DNA of 64,000 bases, taken from NCBI GenBank assembly GCA_002946415.1, contig NJPS01000041.1:62001-126000 (forward strand), in the 5' to 3' direction. The position numbers were made by a program, and so were the translations under genes. Positions within the stretch are counted from its first letter, which is position 1. Every line of letters starts with the position of its first letter. This DNA comes from Rutstroemia sp. NJR-2017a BVV2. Taxonomy: Eukaryota; Ascomycota; Leotiomycetes; Helotiales; Rutstroemiaceae. Under the pieces are notes generated by a model, which made no database searches, had not been told where the DNA came from, and saw only the letters and a program-made list of their open reading frames with translations. Positions 1 to 10,792 of this stretch are shown here, one piece after another.

Positions 1-786
1 ATTACGAATGCTTGGTTTGATATTTGGGATTTTGCAGATAGGACAAAGGTTGGTTGTTTTCTCGTGTTGTGATGGGGTGAGATAGGTTGTTAATCGATAA
101 TATCATAGGGCGAAGAAGCGCAGAAGGAAGGGCTGAGGGAAAGTGTAGAGTACCTGGGGTTGGTGATCAAAGAAGAGATTGAGAGGTTGCCAGCAGAGAG
201 GAAGGTGGTTATAGGGGGTTTTAGTATGGGGAGTGCGATGAGTGTGTTTTTGCTACTGAGTGGGGAGTTGGAGAGATTGGGGGTGGGGGATAGGGTTGTC
301 GGGTTGGTGGGGTGGAGTGGGTGGTTGCCGTTTAGGAGACAGATTGAGGAGGTGGCGGAAAGGGGGGAGGGGTGGAGAGATGGAAGGAGGAGGGTAGAGG
401 GGTTTGTGAGGAGGTTGGTCGGGCTAGGGAAGGGCGGTTGGGGAAAGGATGGTAATGGAAATAGAGAGGGAGATGGCGGGGATAACGAGGAGGATAGGCA
501 GAAGGATGAGGGTAGGCAGACAGAGGAGAGTAGTCAAGGGGAGGACGGTGGGCCGAAAGAGGAGGGTGATGGAAATATTGGTGAGGAAGGAGGATTGAAA
601 GTCTGGTTGGGACACGGGATCGAGGATGAGAAAGTCCTTCTGGAGTGGGGCACGCAGATGAGAGATGTATTGACGACGGTGGGTTATGACGTTTTTTGGA
701 ATGAGTATGAGGGTTTGGGACACTGGTATTTACCGGCAGAACTTGAAGACATGGTGCGATTTATCGAAGAGATGTTGCGGGAATGA
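1..786 (+). CDS. Acyl-protein thioesterase / carboxylesterase-like alpha/beta hydrolase (3' part)
   Basis: The gene enters from the left edge, so its 5' end is missing. Exons are 1-48 and 109-786, with a 60-bp intron (gttggt..atcatag) that joins the frame in phase 0. The first exon reads NAWFDIWDF, a block typical of the phospholipase/carboxylesterase family (PF02230). The second exon has the nucleophile motif GGFSMGSA, and near the end LGHGIEDEKV (catalytic Asp region) and GLGHWY (catalytic His). Known family members hydrolyse acyl thioesters or carboxyl esters in the cytosol. A Gly/Glu/Asp/Arg-rich low-complexity insert of about 50 residues (roughly 430-600) lies between the nucleophile and the Asp/His region and is unusual for the fold. 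The base composition here is strongly purine-biased. It ends convergently with the next gene. Confidence 0.8.
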
Positions 787-945
787 AGAACTGCATTTGT
801 GGTATTCATTTGGTAGTTACTTCTATCTGCCACTACCACTACAATACGGATATCCTATTTGGTACCATTCAAGAGGATATTCGAATTCGGCGCCCCAATC
901 TCATGATCCCTCCATAGGCATTTGCCCATGTTGCGTTTAGCTACT

Positions 946-2097
946 TTAAGCTGTGTCATTTTCAAACAATTGCGATAGTCCAAAATCTTCCGTTTCCTCC
1001 AATAGCGTTCTCGGCATCATGATCATTCTCAAGTTTTTCTGCCACTCTGCATGCTTCTCAACTTCCTCTGCCTTCTCCGCAACAGTTATTTGTTCCAATA
1101 CCGCCACTTTCTTCAATTCCAACACCCTCAGCTCGAGCGTGAAACTCTTCGAAACCAGGATTTCTCGAATGGCTGTGATCCATTCATAACGTCCCGGGTT
1201 GTCGATTAGCTCAGGAATATCCTTGGCCTGCACCCAGAAGTAGACCGTCAGGTTTTTTATCTGCCTGAGTCTTGCAAGATCGTGAAAAAGCGGAACGAGG
1301 CCTGGAATTGTGGCATTGTCTCCTCTGAGTCTTGTCCAGCTGGCGTCATACGCTGATCCAAGAATGTCGATTGTTATGTTCATGATGTTTCTCCATGGGG
1401 ATATGACCGGACCAACTGGCAGGAGGTTGAGTTGCGTCCAATTAGAGCATGCCTGCAGACAGTTAGCACTTTCTCCACATAACTCAGCATCGATCGGTTT
1501 TTGGTTACATAACTTAGCGTGGCTAGTGAACTCCAAGATAAAGTTCCTCCAGTACCATTCCAAGAAGTCCTTCAAGACACTCTTATCTGTGTTTCTACTT
1601 TGCCATTCCCCAAGCCCTACCATCATCGACTCATTTACATAGATAAATTGTTCCGCTGCAATCAAGCCCTTAACGAAAAGGATATACTCATCAAGGGACC
1701 GCACATGGTGGAAGTCGTTTTCCACCATCTTGGATTCCCCGCTGATAAATCTTTGTGTATCTCCTGTGAGCGAAATCGCAGTGTGTAAATTGCATGTTTT
1801 ATTTGTCTGCGGTAGCTCTTCTGCTTTTATAGTATTCTGCCGAAACTGGGTGCTTTGAAGCAGATGTTTTTGGACTCTAGGGGGTCGTCGTGCTTGAGGG
1901 ATGTGGAGAGAATATTTTACAGGCGCGAAACCGCTGTCTTCGGGCGCTCCGATAGGGTGAAAGTGATCATCCGGAATGGCTGTGTATTCACGCATCAAGT
2001 AAGGGCTCTTGATTGCTGGTGGGTTGCAGCCTCTGAGAAGCGTATCTCTGAGGGCAATGGTGCAGCGAAAGACGTGCTCACGAATTTCGATGGGCAT
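946..2097 (-). CDS. Hypothetical protein with F-box-like N-terminus
   Basis: A single open frame of 383 residues starts MPIEIREHVF, which resembles the first helix of an F-box (LPxEIRexI) as found in many fungal orphan proteins. The rest has no motif I recognise. It is mixed helical, with a charged helix (EKAEEVEKHAEW) near residues 340-355. The frame is open for a few codons upstream of the chosen ATG (reading FRFLALFKS) until a TGA. The true start may therefore lie in an upstream exon, perhaps the open stretch at 2202-2405 on the same strand, but I found no convincing splice pair. Function is unknown; an SCF adaptor role would be pure inference. Confidence 0.6.
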   Translation of the reverse strand: MPIEIREHVFRCTIALRDTLLRGCNPPAIKSPYLMREYTAIPDDHFHPIGAPEDSGFAPVKYSLHIPQARRPPRVQKHLLQSTQFRQNTIKAEELPQTNKTCNLHTAISLTGDTQRFISGESKMVENDFHHVRSLDEYILFVKGLIAAEQFIYVNESMMVGLGEWQSRNTDKSVLKDFLEWYWRNFILEFTSHAKLCNQKPIDAELCGESANCLQACSNWTQLNLLPVGPVISPWRNIMNITIDILGSAYDASWTRLRGDNATIPGLVPLFHDLARLRQIKNLTVYFWVQAKDIPELIDNPGRYEWITAIREILVSKSFTLELRVLELKKVAVLEQITVAEKAEEVEKHAEWQKNLRMIMMPRTLLEETEDFGLSQLFENDTA

Positions 2098-2201
2098 GGA
2101 TTTGAAGAGCGCGAGGAATCTAAAATGGGTGGCGGTCAGTGTCGTTTCTCAAAGGCAGTTTCTTCAGCATATTTCAAACTTGAAAGGGTATGTTAGTCAA
2201 C

Positions 2202-2405
2202 CTACTGTGGTGAGACTGCATGGTGGGGAGGTGCCTCTAAGAAACAAGTTGAGAGACCGTCCTCCTCGGCCAAGTAGCTGTTTACATATTCCAGCCAAGG
2301 AAACCCAGGAATAAGTTCTGCCTGGAAGTAGTTACGCCGTTTCATTGCTGCGGATGCAATGGACAGATCCGGCGAAGGAAGGGGAGATGTTAGATCGGCC
2401 GTCAT
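2202..2405 (-). CDS. Possible 5' exon of the F-box-like gene, or a small ORF
   Basis: This 67-codon frame starts at an ATG and includes the stretch FPWLEYVNSYLAEEDG, which looks like coding sequence. It lies just upstream of the 946-2097 gene on the same strand. A donor near the GGTCTC at about 2262 and an acceptor near 2165 would connect the two in frame, but the donor is non-consensus. It may be a separate small gene or non-coding. Confidence 0.25.
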   Translation of the reverse strand: MTADLTSPLPSPDLSIASAAMKRRNYFQAELIPGFPWLEYVNSYLAEEDGLSTCFLEAPPHHAVSPQ

Positions 2406-3714
2406 TGCAGTCGAAGCTTAGAAGCTAGTTGGCGGAGCAGTTACTTCAAATTGTTGGATTAGGGAGTTAGTCGAGCGAATATAGATTTGAGTTTATATTC
2501 CAATTTTTCTACTAGAGTATGCATTCAAAGGAGCTCACATCGGCTATCGAACAACAAGTGAATTGTCAAGCACCGTAATTTTATATTCAGGGGGTGCTGT
2601 CGGCAGATTGGCAATCTAAGATGCTAAGTGAATGCCTTCAGAGGGACAATACCGGATTCAAGTTCAAGATGCGCAGCATGTAACCCAAGAGTGGCAGCCG
2701 TTCACACCAGTGATACTTGTGGCTTATGAAGTGACTGTTTTAAACTGCGTCAAAGTAGGCAACTTGACATAGTTACCTCCACTTCCATTTCTCACGCCTT
2801 CTCAGACACTGCTCTTCTCTTATTGTCGCATCAGAGCGATGGGATGAATACTAAACATACACAAACTTGACCTACATTGAAGCAATGCCGTACTTGGTTG
2901 GAATTTGACGATGGAGGAAGAGAGAGTCTCAGACAGTTATCATTCTCGTCTGGCGAGCGGCAGATTCACCTTCTGTGGCCTGTGGGTTGACTACTCTATC
3001 GTGGCATGAAGATCGCCTCAATAATGATGCTTTGCCGTTGGTTAATAAATTCTGATTCTTTAAAATTGTGGGCTTGAGCTGGCTGGGTAAATAGACCAGC
3101 TCTCCCGTACAACTATGAACTAAGTAATTCTATGAATGCCCTCATGTAGGCCTATGCCGTGCCTAGCCGTACAGTTGATTGATTCCCGTAGTGCTCATCC
3201 GTAGCTCATTTAATCCCATTTACCAACACGCATCATCCTATCATCGCCCGAAGAATACAGAGACATACTAAAGGTAATAGCATATACACACTACTTGAAG
3301 TCTACTTCAACTTGAAAGAATTTTGCGCTTGAAGCGATTTGGGCGGTATCGTGGTTAAGGGACCACCCCCTCGGCCCTTTGGGAAAGGGAAACAGAGTTA
3401 ACATCTAGCTAAAAGGTACTCATGAAGTTATGAGCTGTCTAGCCTGCGAGCAGGCGGGGAAACTGACGATGTAATGGGGGGACCCGGGCCTAAAAGTTGT
3501 ACATCGAGGTACTCTTATCCACTCCCAAGTCTAGAGCACAACAGCCATAGAGCAAGACGATGCACTCTGGTTCATAGACCAATAATGGCTTGGCCCCCAC
3601 CGCAATCGAGAAGACTAACGAGCTTGACGCCCGCGATGAAACTGCAGCCATAAAATAACCACACAGCAACAATTTAGACGAGTGGGCCAAACAACAAGTG
3701 GCCGCTGTCTTCTC
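2406..3714. other. Gene-poor intergenic region
   Basis: I found no credible coding sequence here. The segment holds one copy of a dispersed repeat (3088-3215) whose partner lies inverted near 41.8 kb. The rest shows no protein-like frame on either strand. Confidence 0.55.
3088..3215 (+). repeat. Dispersed repeat copy A
   Basis: A segment of about 128 bp begins with TAAATAGACCAGCTCTCCCG and includes CCCGTAGTGCTC. The reverse complement of 41761-41875 matches it clearly over most of its length, with scattered substitutions and small indels. It has no coding potential. It is probably the remnant of a small transposon or a solo terminal segment. Confidence 0.7.
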
Positions 3715-3722
3715 TATATAAA
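3715..3722 (+). promoter_or_regulatory. TATA box of the 3828 gene
   Basis: TATATAAA lies 106 bp before the ATG at 3828 and is followed by a C/T- and A-rich leader. Spacing and sequence fit a fungal core promoter. Confidence 0.5.
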
Positions 3723-3827
3723 TTTCAACAGGCAGCCTTCAACAAGATTCTGCAACACAGCAATTCTCTGATTTTTGCCTCCATATCCATTAACTTCAGT
3801 TTACTCAGCCCACTTTACTTTCAAACC

Positions 3828-5030
3828 ATGTCAACGTCCGGTCCGAATCGCCCCCCACACATAAAATACGGGCACATATTGGGAACAATGACCTTCAGAT
3901 GTACTCCCAAAATACCATTTGTGATAGGCTGTAAGCTTCAAGATAGCGAAGGAACTACTAAGTCATCCGATTATTTCTATTTCAAACACAAATCGGGTGC
4001 TGAGCGCTGTCAACTGACACCGGACGAAAAGGAAAGCCATCGCGCTCATATTATGTTTTATTTTACTGCCCCATGCTTTCTTACCTTCAAGACGATTTTC
4101 GAAATGGCCGTAGTCTCATTCAAAGGGAACGTACTTGCCATGGAAGCAGTCAAATCTGAATCTTCCAAAGCCTCATTGGCTCGATCACTAACTGTAAGTC
4201 CGGCCACACCAACTTATGTGTGCTGCTCGTTAATTATTTCTATGTAGCCAATAGGAGCAAGTTTCCTCTTTCTCACACTGTTCCAAACCAAAGGCGAAGG
4301 GAAGATTCATTGGCCGGGCCTGTGGATGGACATAGAATGTGGACCGTGGGAGCAAACTACCTTGAAAGAAAAGTCGCATTCGGTGATTCATTCCCTTAAT
4401 GAGTTAGAGGGATTGAGGAGACAAATGCACGCTGACTTGAAGTCGATGAAGGCTGGAAAGCTACCGCACGACGACTATATGCATGGCATAAGGGGTATCA
4501 AGTTCAATCTCCAGGATGGAAAAAGGGTATGGTCACATTTTGTTGCGGAAACCCCCGCAGATGCAATCGAATTAGAAGAGAACCTACCAAGACTTCTGAA
4601 TGGTGAGAGAGAGATAGTCAAGATTGCGCATAAAGGGGAGAGTCATGGACCGAAACCAGCAGCTGAAATAACAGATAGTACGAAAAAGGCAGTCGGGACT
4701 GCTCATAAAGGGACCAGTGGTGGAACTAGACAACCAGCTGGAACAACTACTCAGCGGAAGAAGCCAACCATTGAGCGAAGAACGACGACGACGACGACAA
4801 CAAGTGCACCAAATACGACAACCAATAAGCCGAAGCAGCGCACAACAAACGAGCGAAATCCGACAACAAATGTGCCGAGGTCGTCAACACCTACCCGCAC
4901 TGGCAATCGTACAAGCTCACATACTAGTAGAAGGACGGGTAATGGTGGGAGCGGCAGCGACAGCGAAGGAACACACCGTCTTCCAGCTAAAAAGAGGCCG
5001 TCGACAACAGGTGGCTCATCGACAGGCTAG
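3828..5030 (+). CDS. Hypothetical protein with Thr/Arg-rich tail
   Basis: Two exons, 3828-4193 and 4248-5030, separated by a 54-bp intron (gtaagt..atgtag), give a 382-residue protein with no frame problem. The first two-thirds look globular (blocks such as GASFLFLTLF, then HWPGLWMDIECGPWEQ). The region after about residue 245 is low complexity, with runs of Thr, Arg, Lys and Ser including a stretch of consecutive Thr codons (ACGACGACG..). No signal peptide or membrane helix is evident and I recognise no family. A good TATA box lies 106 bp upstream, so the gene is likely expressed. Function is unknown. Confidence 0.65.
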
Positions 5031-5994
5031 GGTCGCACCAATTAGAATTGCTCTTTAATTTGAAGCTGCAATATTTATACAATCCGTACTATAATAGAAG
5101 AAAATTCCGACGTGTGATTCTTTCTCACTCGCTGACATTTTGAACTTGTTCTTCTCGTATCAACTTTAGATCTTCTGTTTTTCAGTTAACTTTATTTCCT
5201 GCCATCTGCGAAGCCCTTCTGAATTTGTTAACTGAGTCAGCTCAGCACTCTGTAAACCAAGTAGGCCAGAAACTTGAACGGTTGAACCAGTGACCAGTCC
5301 TCTAATCCTCCACAACACAAACATCTATCGAGTCACCAACTTTAGAGAATTGAGTCAACTCTGACTCCACTTGAATTCACTCCACTTTCTATCTAATCTC
5401 ACGACACCTCTGACACTTTTTGGAGTCCTACTCATTTATCTACACAGACTTGGCCCTGTAGGATCCGGGTCTCTTCCAAAGCGACCTCAAGATATCAACG
5501 AGACAAAGGCCCACTGACTGGCCGTTTTGTAGTCAAAACACGACATAAGACCCAGCACCATCAAGTAAATGAGCACGAGCCATGAATTATCGTAAATCCA
5601 ATCACCCAAAAATCCATCGAGTAGCCATAGCAGAGACCAGAGTCTCGCGAAGCAAATCCTGCGCCACGGTTGAACCTCTAGGAAGAGCGGCCACCGCATG
5701 GCCAACACAAGGCCGGGAGTTGGTGAGCCGTGAAAAGGATGCCTCAGCCTCCGAAATGAGTGTTCTTGGTTGGAAGGATTCTGTGGTCTGGTGTCGGGTG
5801 TTTGGATTCGAAGTGGTGTATAAAGGAATTGGAGTCTTTGTTGCGTGGGTAAGTTTCGGTTCAATTGCTGTTCATACGTTCTTTAATTTAGTCATTCAAG
5901 GCAGTCTCTCCTTTATTTAGCATTTGTGTGATCATCATTCCTTGTTGTCGTTCTACTTTGACGATAATTTGATCTCTCATCCGGCACCACTAAT
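5031..5994. other. Intergenic region with TGAGTCA motifs
   Basis: Overlapping open frames exist on both strands (about 5487-5920), but none looks like protein by composition. TGAGTCA occurs at 5233-5239 and 5351-5357, with TGACTC at 5362-5367, matching the Gcn4/CpcA (AP-1-like) core. They may belong to the promoter of the 5995 gene. Confidence 0.4.
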
Positions 5995-7151
5995 ATGGTA
6001 TCTTTCAGCAACCAACGCACTGGTGATTATCACGATTACAACTACTCAAACACTGGAAGCAGCTCCAATGAACGGGAGAATGACCACTGGGTCAGAGTAT
6101 ACGCGACCCAAGTTCCAAAAGTTACTGACGGGGAAAGAGTTCCTCGTTTCGTTTTCCACCGTGATGGAAAACATCAAGGTCTCTCCTTCGACGAGAATGC
6201 GCAGAATCACAGTATGGCGGAGGAGTCTAATGTTTCTTCTCGGAAGGGGCAACACCATATATTCTCACTCCATTGGCCAACTGGGGACACGAGGTTATCC
6301 ACGGAGGTTCAAAACTTCACAGGAAGAAAAGGCAAATTAATGGAGAACGCACCTGTAAGTTACCGCGGAATTTTAGAACTACATAAGAATCGCACACACT
6401 AACAGTCATATTATCGCAGGATAGCGAGCAGATGCAAGAGTACATGCGCCATATTGCGCGCAGCCAGTACACACACGAAATTGTACACCACAAAAACTTC
6501 TTCACGTGGGCTGGTATCTCCAGACTTGCGCTGAAACTTCTGCGACTCTATATGCACAGAAAGCTGGTGAGAGAACAACAGAAGATGGCAGAACAAGGCC
6601 CAAGGGGTATGGAAAATAAAAGATCTAGAAGATTGATGCTGCAGGCTATGGAGCTGGAGAGCAAGATCTACGAGTTAGAAACGAACCACCGGAGAAGAGA
6701 AAGGAGCTATAGTCGTGGCAGAAAGACGTCTACAGGGGATAAAGGTTATTATTCAGAGGGTGATGAACGTAGCCGAAGTCATTCGCGGGGAAGATTCAGT
6801 AGATTCAGACGCGGACGTGGAAGTAGCAAAGATGATTATGAGCAAGGATTCGACGGATCTGAACAGAGACGTTATGGTAGCCAAGTTGGTGGCCAATATG
6901 ATTCTCAGAGAGGACGGAGCAACTCCCAATGGAGCCGTGACCGTAACCCATATGATTCTCGGAGAGAGCGGAGCAGACTCGGAACGGGACGTCAACGCAG
7001 CCAAGTTGGTAGCGAATACGATTCTGAGGAGGAACGGGACAGAGATGACCAGAGAAGTCAAGGTAGCCAAGTTAGTTCTCGGAGTAGTAGATGGAGGAGC
7101 ATGTCTCGAGGGAGAAGTCGGGATGATGAGAGATCAAGCTTGGGGTATTAG
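5995..7151 (+). CDS. RS-rich repeat protein of unknown function
   Basis: Exons 5995-6354 and 6420-7151 with a 65-bp intron (gtaagt..tcgcag, branch CTAAC) give 363 residues. The N-terminal half is ordinary in composition, and a helical region around residues 121-190 includes HKNFFTWAGISRLALKLL. The C-terminal 150 residues are rich in Arg, Ser, Gly and Asp and contain imperfect repeats: SQVG recurs, and DNA blocks around TATGATTCTC start at 6897 and 6951, with a diverged block at 7017. RS-type tails often bind RNA or splicing partners or mediate condensate formation, but no RRM or zinc finger is present, so that role is only an inference. No homologous family was recognised. Confidence 0.65.
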
Positions 7152-7589
7152 GGAAAGACCAGATGATTATTTGACGGCGAAAGGGATTGGATTGTTTTGA
7201 GAACCGTATTTAAAGCCACTCAAAGATAGAAAAAGCTGGTACATCTCATGCACACAAATTTAGAATACATAAAGTCTCTAATGAATGAATGTGGTTGAGA
7301 TCACTTGAATCTAACGCGAATTCATCTGGAATCATTTTCCTAACCAAAATAATGGTCTCTTCACTCTGGGCCGTCGTTACCTATATGGACCAAGAGCTAT
7401 GATAGGACAGAATAGACACGAAGAAAAGTAAAGCTAAAACTCGGCCACAAACAACCCCGCATACAAAAAATTTCGTCCGCCAACTCTAGGCACCGAAGAA
7501 GACTTCACATAAGTAAACATCACAAATCGCCAACTTCGAGCTGTTATCGCAATACAATCCCTTCTAAACTCCTCCCAAATCTCCCCCAA
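7152..7589. other. Intergenic region
   Basis: A 3' flank plus the presumed promoter of the next gene. I see no feature beyond A-rich tracts. Confidence 0.5.
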
Positions 7590-8343
7590 ATGCCCCACAC
7601 AAACCCAAAAACATCATCCAAGCCTCATCCCAGCACCTCCAAATCCAAGCGCGACAACCCTAGTCCCAAAACCAGAGATCCCCCCCTCAATATATCCCCT
7701 ACACCCAAGTCTACTGGCACCAAAACCCAGCCCAGTTCTTCCTTTCTTCGTCTCCTGTTCCTGGAACAAACTCAAGCGACACCTTGCGCTTCTACAAAAC
7801 CGGAAATAAAACCTCACCACTCGATGTCCTCTGTCTAGATCCACCTAACCCTGCCCACTTCCACTCATTCGTTTTACTCGAGATTGAGAACCTGCGGGAC
7901 TCGAGATCGTTATTGCAGATTGCAGAGGATTGGGCGGAGGATATGGGAGGGGTGGGGACGGTGGGGCTTATGAATGTAAGTCTCTCCTATCTTCCCGTCT
8001 CCTAATCCCATCTCTAATCGCGAGTATCGTTTGTAAGAATAAGCATGCTAACTATAACCCCCAGGACCTAACCGCCATGAAAGCCTTCCTAATAATGCTC
8101 GAAGAAAGCGTCATTTCGCGGGCGGTGAAGACGGAGAATGGATTCAAGACAGCGATGCATGAGCTGGATCTTTTAATCAAGAAGCAGCATGCGGTTAATA
8201 GAGGGAAGGATCTGAAAAAATTGGAGAAGAGTAAGGCGAGTGGAGATGAGAAGGGGCTTGTTAGGGGGAGAAGTAGTCGTAGTCGGAGTCGGAGTCGGGG
8301 TGGTGATCGTGGTGGAAAGGGAAAACAAATTAGTGAGAAGTAG
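7590..8343 (+). CDS. Hypothetical protein with RS-rich C-terminus; 5' structure uncertain
   Basis: The second half is clear. A frame running through 7736-7975 (LRFYKTGNKTSPLDVLCLD..) joins 8065-8343 across an 89-bp intron (gtaagt..acccccag, branch GCTAAC) in phase 0 and ends with a short SRSRSRSRGG tail. The 5' end is difficult. The only good ATG (7590) is in another frame, and joining it needs a weak donor (GTCCCA at 7662, acceptor at 7735, phase 0). The C-rich segment 7590-7840 is open in several frames. No family is recognised. The downstream part has a helical look (FKTAMHELDLLIKKQHAV). Confidence 0.5.
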
Positions 8344-9014
8344 TTTTGGGGGAGGGAGGTAGGTGTAATAGAGACAGGAGTAGACGAAGTGCGTATTTCC
8401 TACACCGCGTTTGTTCCGCCTGGTATGTTATTTATTGCTCTTCCGTGATGAATCGCAAGGGCAGATCAATACACAGTGTCTGAAATCATAAAGATAGTCC
8501 GTAACTATCGATGTCACTAGGATCGTCGCCTGGGGAGGCTGAGGCCTCGGCTTACAGGCATCATGAATAATGCTCATTTAGGAAGCAGGGTAGATAATTG
8601 AGGTGTATAGATAACAATCCCTTGATGCAGTACCGATGGACCTCGACTTACGTTCAAATTGAAGCCAAATATGGAGAAGAGGGTCAGATATACCGGTGCA
8701 TTTTATTTAACCCGACTAATCTTGTGGTGATGTTGTCGCATTGTAGGGCTGATGCGGGGTACTTCGCGACGACAAGCAGGTGATAACTGAACGCCAGTGG
8801 ATTCACACCAAGTATAACACCTCGAAAACTAGACACAGCTTGAAGCTAACCACGTTTCGAATACTTATATCAGTCGGAGATTTTGAAAATATAGCTTCAA
8901 TATATCACATAGCCGCCGTTTATGTACTTATGCATACGAGATGATGATATGGACATGAAACCGTCATCGAACTGGTATCCTGTAGTTACAATCTACCCTT
9001 TCCTACTTCCATTC
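8344..9014. other. Intergenic region
   Basis: This is the 3' flank between two convergent genes. I found nothing with coding or repeat structure. Confidence 0.5.
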
Positions 9015-10792
9015 CTAGCTCTGCAATGGCTGGCCCATACCACCATATGTGATCGTCTTAATCGTTTGGTAATCCGCAACTCCATATTTGCTGCCCTCTC
9101 GTCCAAATCCTGATTCCTTTACACCACCAAATGGCGACGCTGCATCACTGATCAATCCCGTATTGACACCAACCATCCCCACTTCAAGGGCCTCTGCAAC
9201 TCTGTAGATTCTCTGAACATCCTTAGAGAAGAAATATCCTGCCAGACCAACATCGGCTGAGTTCGCTATCTTAACAACTTCTTCTTCGGTATTGAACTTG
9301 AATAGACCAGCAACCGGGCCGAAGGTCTCCTCGTTCGCGATAGCCATCTCGGTTGTTACACCGGTAATAACGGTAGGCTGGAAGAAGTTGGAACCAAGAT
9401 CAGGCATCTTCTGTCCACCTTGGATAACCTTGGCACCTCTCTTTTCCGCATCCTTGACATGTGCCTCGACCTTGTCGATGGCTCGTGAGTGGATGACGGG
9501 GCCGTGAGTGGTTCCTTCCGTGAAGCCACCACCAACTTTGAAATCCTTGACCTTTGCAGCAAACTTTTGAGCAAATTCATCATAAATTCCGGATTGAATG
9601 AAGATTCGATTGGCGCAAACACACGTTTGACCGGAGGAGCGGAACTTGCTTGTAATTGCTCCAGTGACTGCTAGCTCAAGGTCTGCATCATCAAAGACAA
9701 TGAATGGAGCATTGCCGCCAAGTTCTAGGGATAGCTTCTTCAATGTAGAAGATGACTGCTTCATCAATATCTTGCCTACTCCGGTCGATCCAGTGAAGGA
9801 AACCTTTTTGATTGTAGGTGAAGTTGTCAGAAGTTCGCCGACTTTGATCATGTTTTCCGATGAACTGAATATGTTTATAACACCCTTCGGAATTCCTGCT
9901 CTATGTGCCAGCTCTGCTAAGGCAAGGGACGTGAATGGAGTTTCACCAGGAGATTTGGCGACAACCGTGCAGCCAGCTGCAAGTGCGGGAGCAATCTTTC
10001 GTGTGATCATCGCGGCAGGGAAATTCCATCTGTTATAATTATTAGCGCGAGAACAAGATCTCTATCCGATCATAGAACACATACGGCGTAATAAGTCCAC
10101 AAACTCCAACAGGCTCTTTAATTGTTACGACACGGTTTCCCGGGACGGATGACGGTATGGTATCTCCATAGATGCGGGGAGCCTCCTCACTAAACCACTC
10201 AAGATAGCTTGCTGCGTACGCACTCTCTCCCTTTGCATCTGCGAAAGGTTTTCCATTCTCCCATGTTATAAGTCTGGCAATATCCTCGCTGTTTTCAATC
10301 TATGAGCAATGAGTTAACGCCATGTGCCCATTGCTACCCCCAGAGTCTATCATACCATTAGATCATACCATTTTCGCAGCAGCTTAGAACGTTCGCGCCC
10401 CGTCTTGGTTTTGAATGAGGGGAACGCTGCGGCTGCAGCATCGATAGCTTTTTGGGTGTCCTCGATATCGAATTCGGGCGCCGTTCCCATCAGCTTTCCA
10501 GTCGAGGGATCTGTACGAAGAGAATGTGAGTTAGCAACTGTTCAATGCCTTGAATGCGGAGTTCGAAGTTCGTACCATGAACCTCAAATGTCTTTCCCGA
10601 AGCTGCCTTCACCCATTCTCCATCTACATATGCGACGTCCAACTTCAACAGACTCGGATCATTGAGTTTCGGTACAGTATGAGGCATGTTGGAAGCTCGT
10701 CGAGATTGAAGAATTGGTAGAGTAAAAGGCTGAAATCGAGATCTGGGTAATGTTCGTGCAGCAGTAGCGGTTGATCTTATAAGGGTGTTCAT
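9015..10792 (-). CDS. Succinate-semialdehyde dehydrogenase (NAD(P)+), probably mitochondrial
   Basis: Four exons on the minus strand (10792-10576, 10510-10356, 10299-10085, 10029-9015) with introns of 65, 56 and 55 bp give 533 residues. The enzyme oxidises succinate semialdehyde to succinate, the last step of the GABA shunt. Family signatures are present: WNFPAAMITRK, FTGSTGVGK (cofactor loop), ELGGNAP with the general-base Glu near 298, GQTCVCANR with the nucleophile Cys near 332, and EETFGPVAG. The CVC tail after the catalytic Cys is typical of GabD/SSADH-type enzymes. The first 40 residues are rich in Arg, Ser and Thr with few acids (MNTLIRSTATAARTLPRSRF), which suggests a mitochondrial presequence. 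Uga2-like is the nearest named homologue type. Confidence 0.92.

Noticed and set aside
5487..5920. Two overlapping frames of over 110 codons on opposite strands
   Set aside because: Neither has convincing composition, start context or neighbours.
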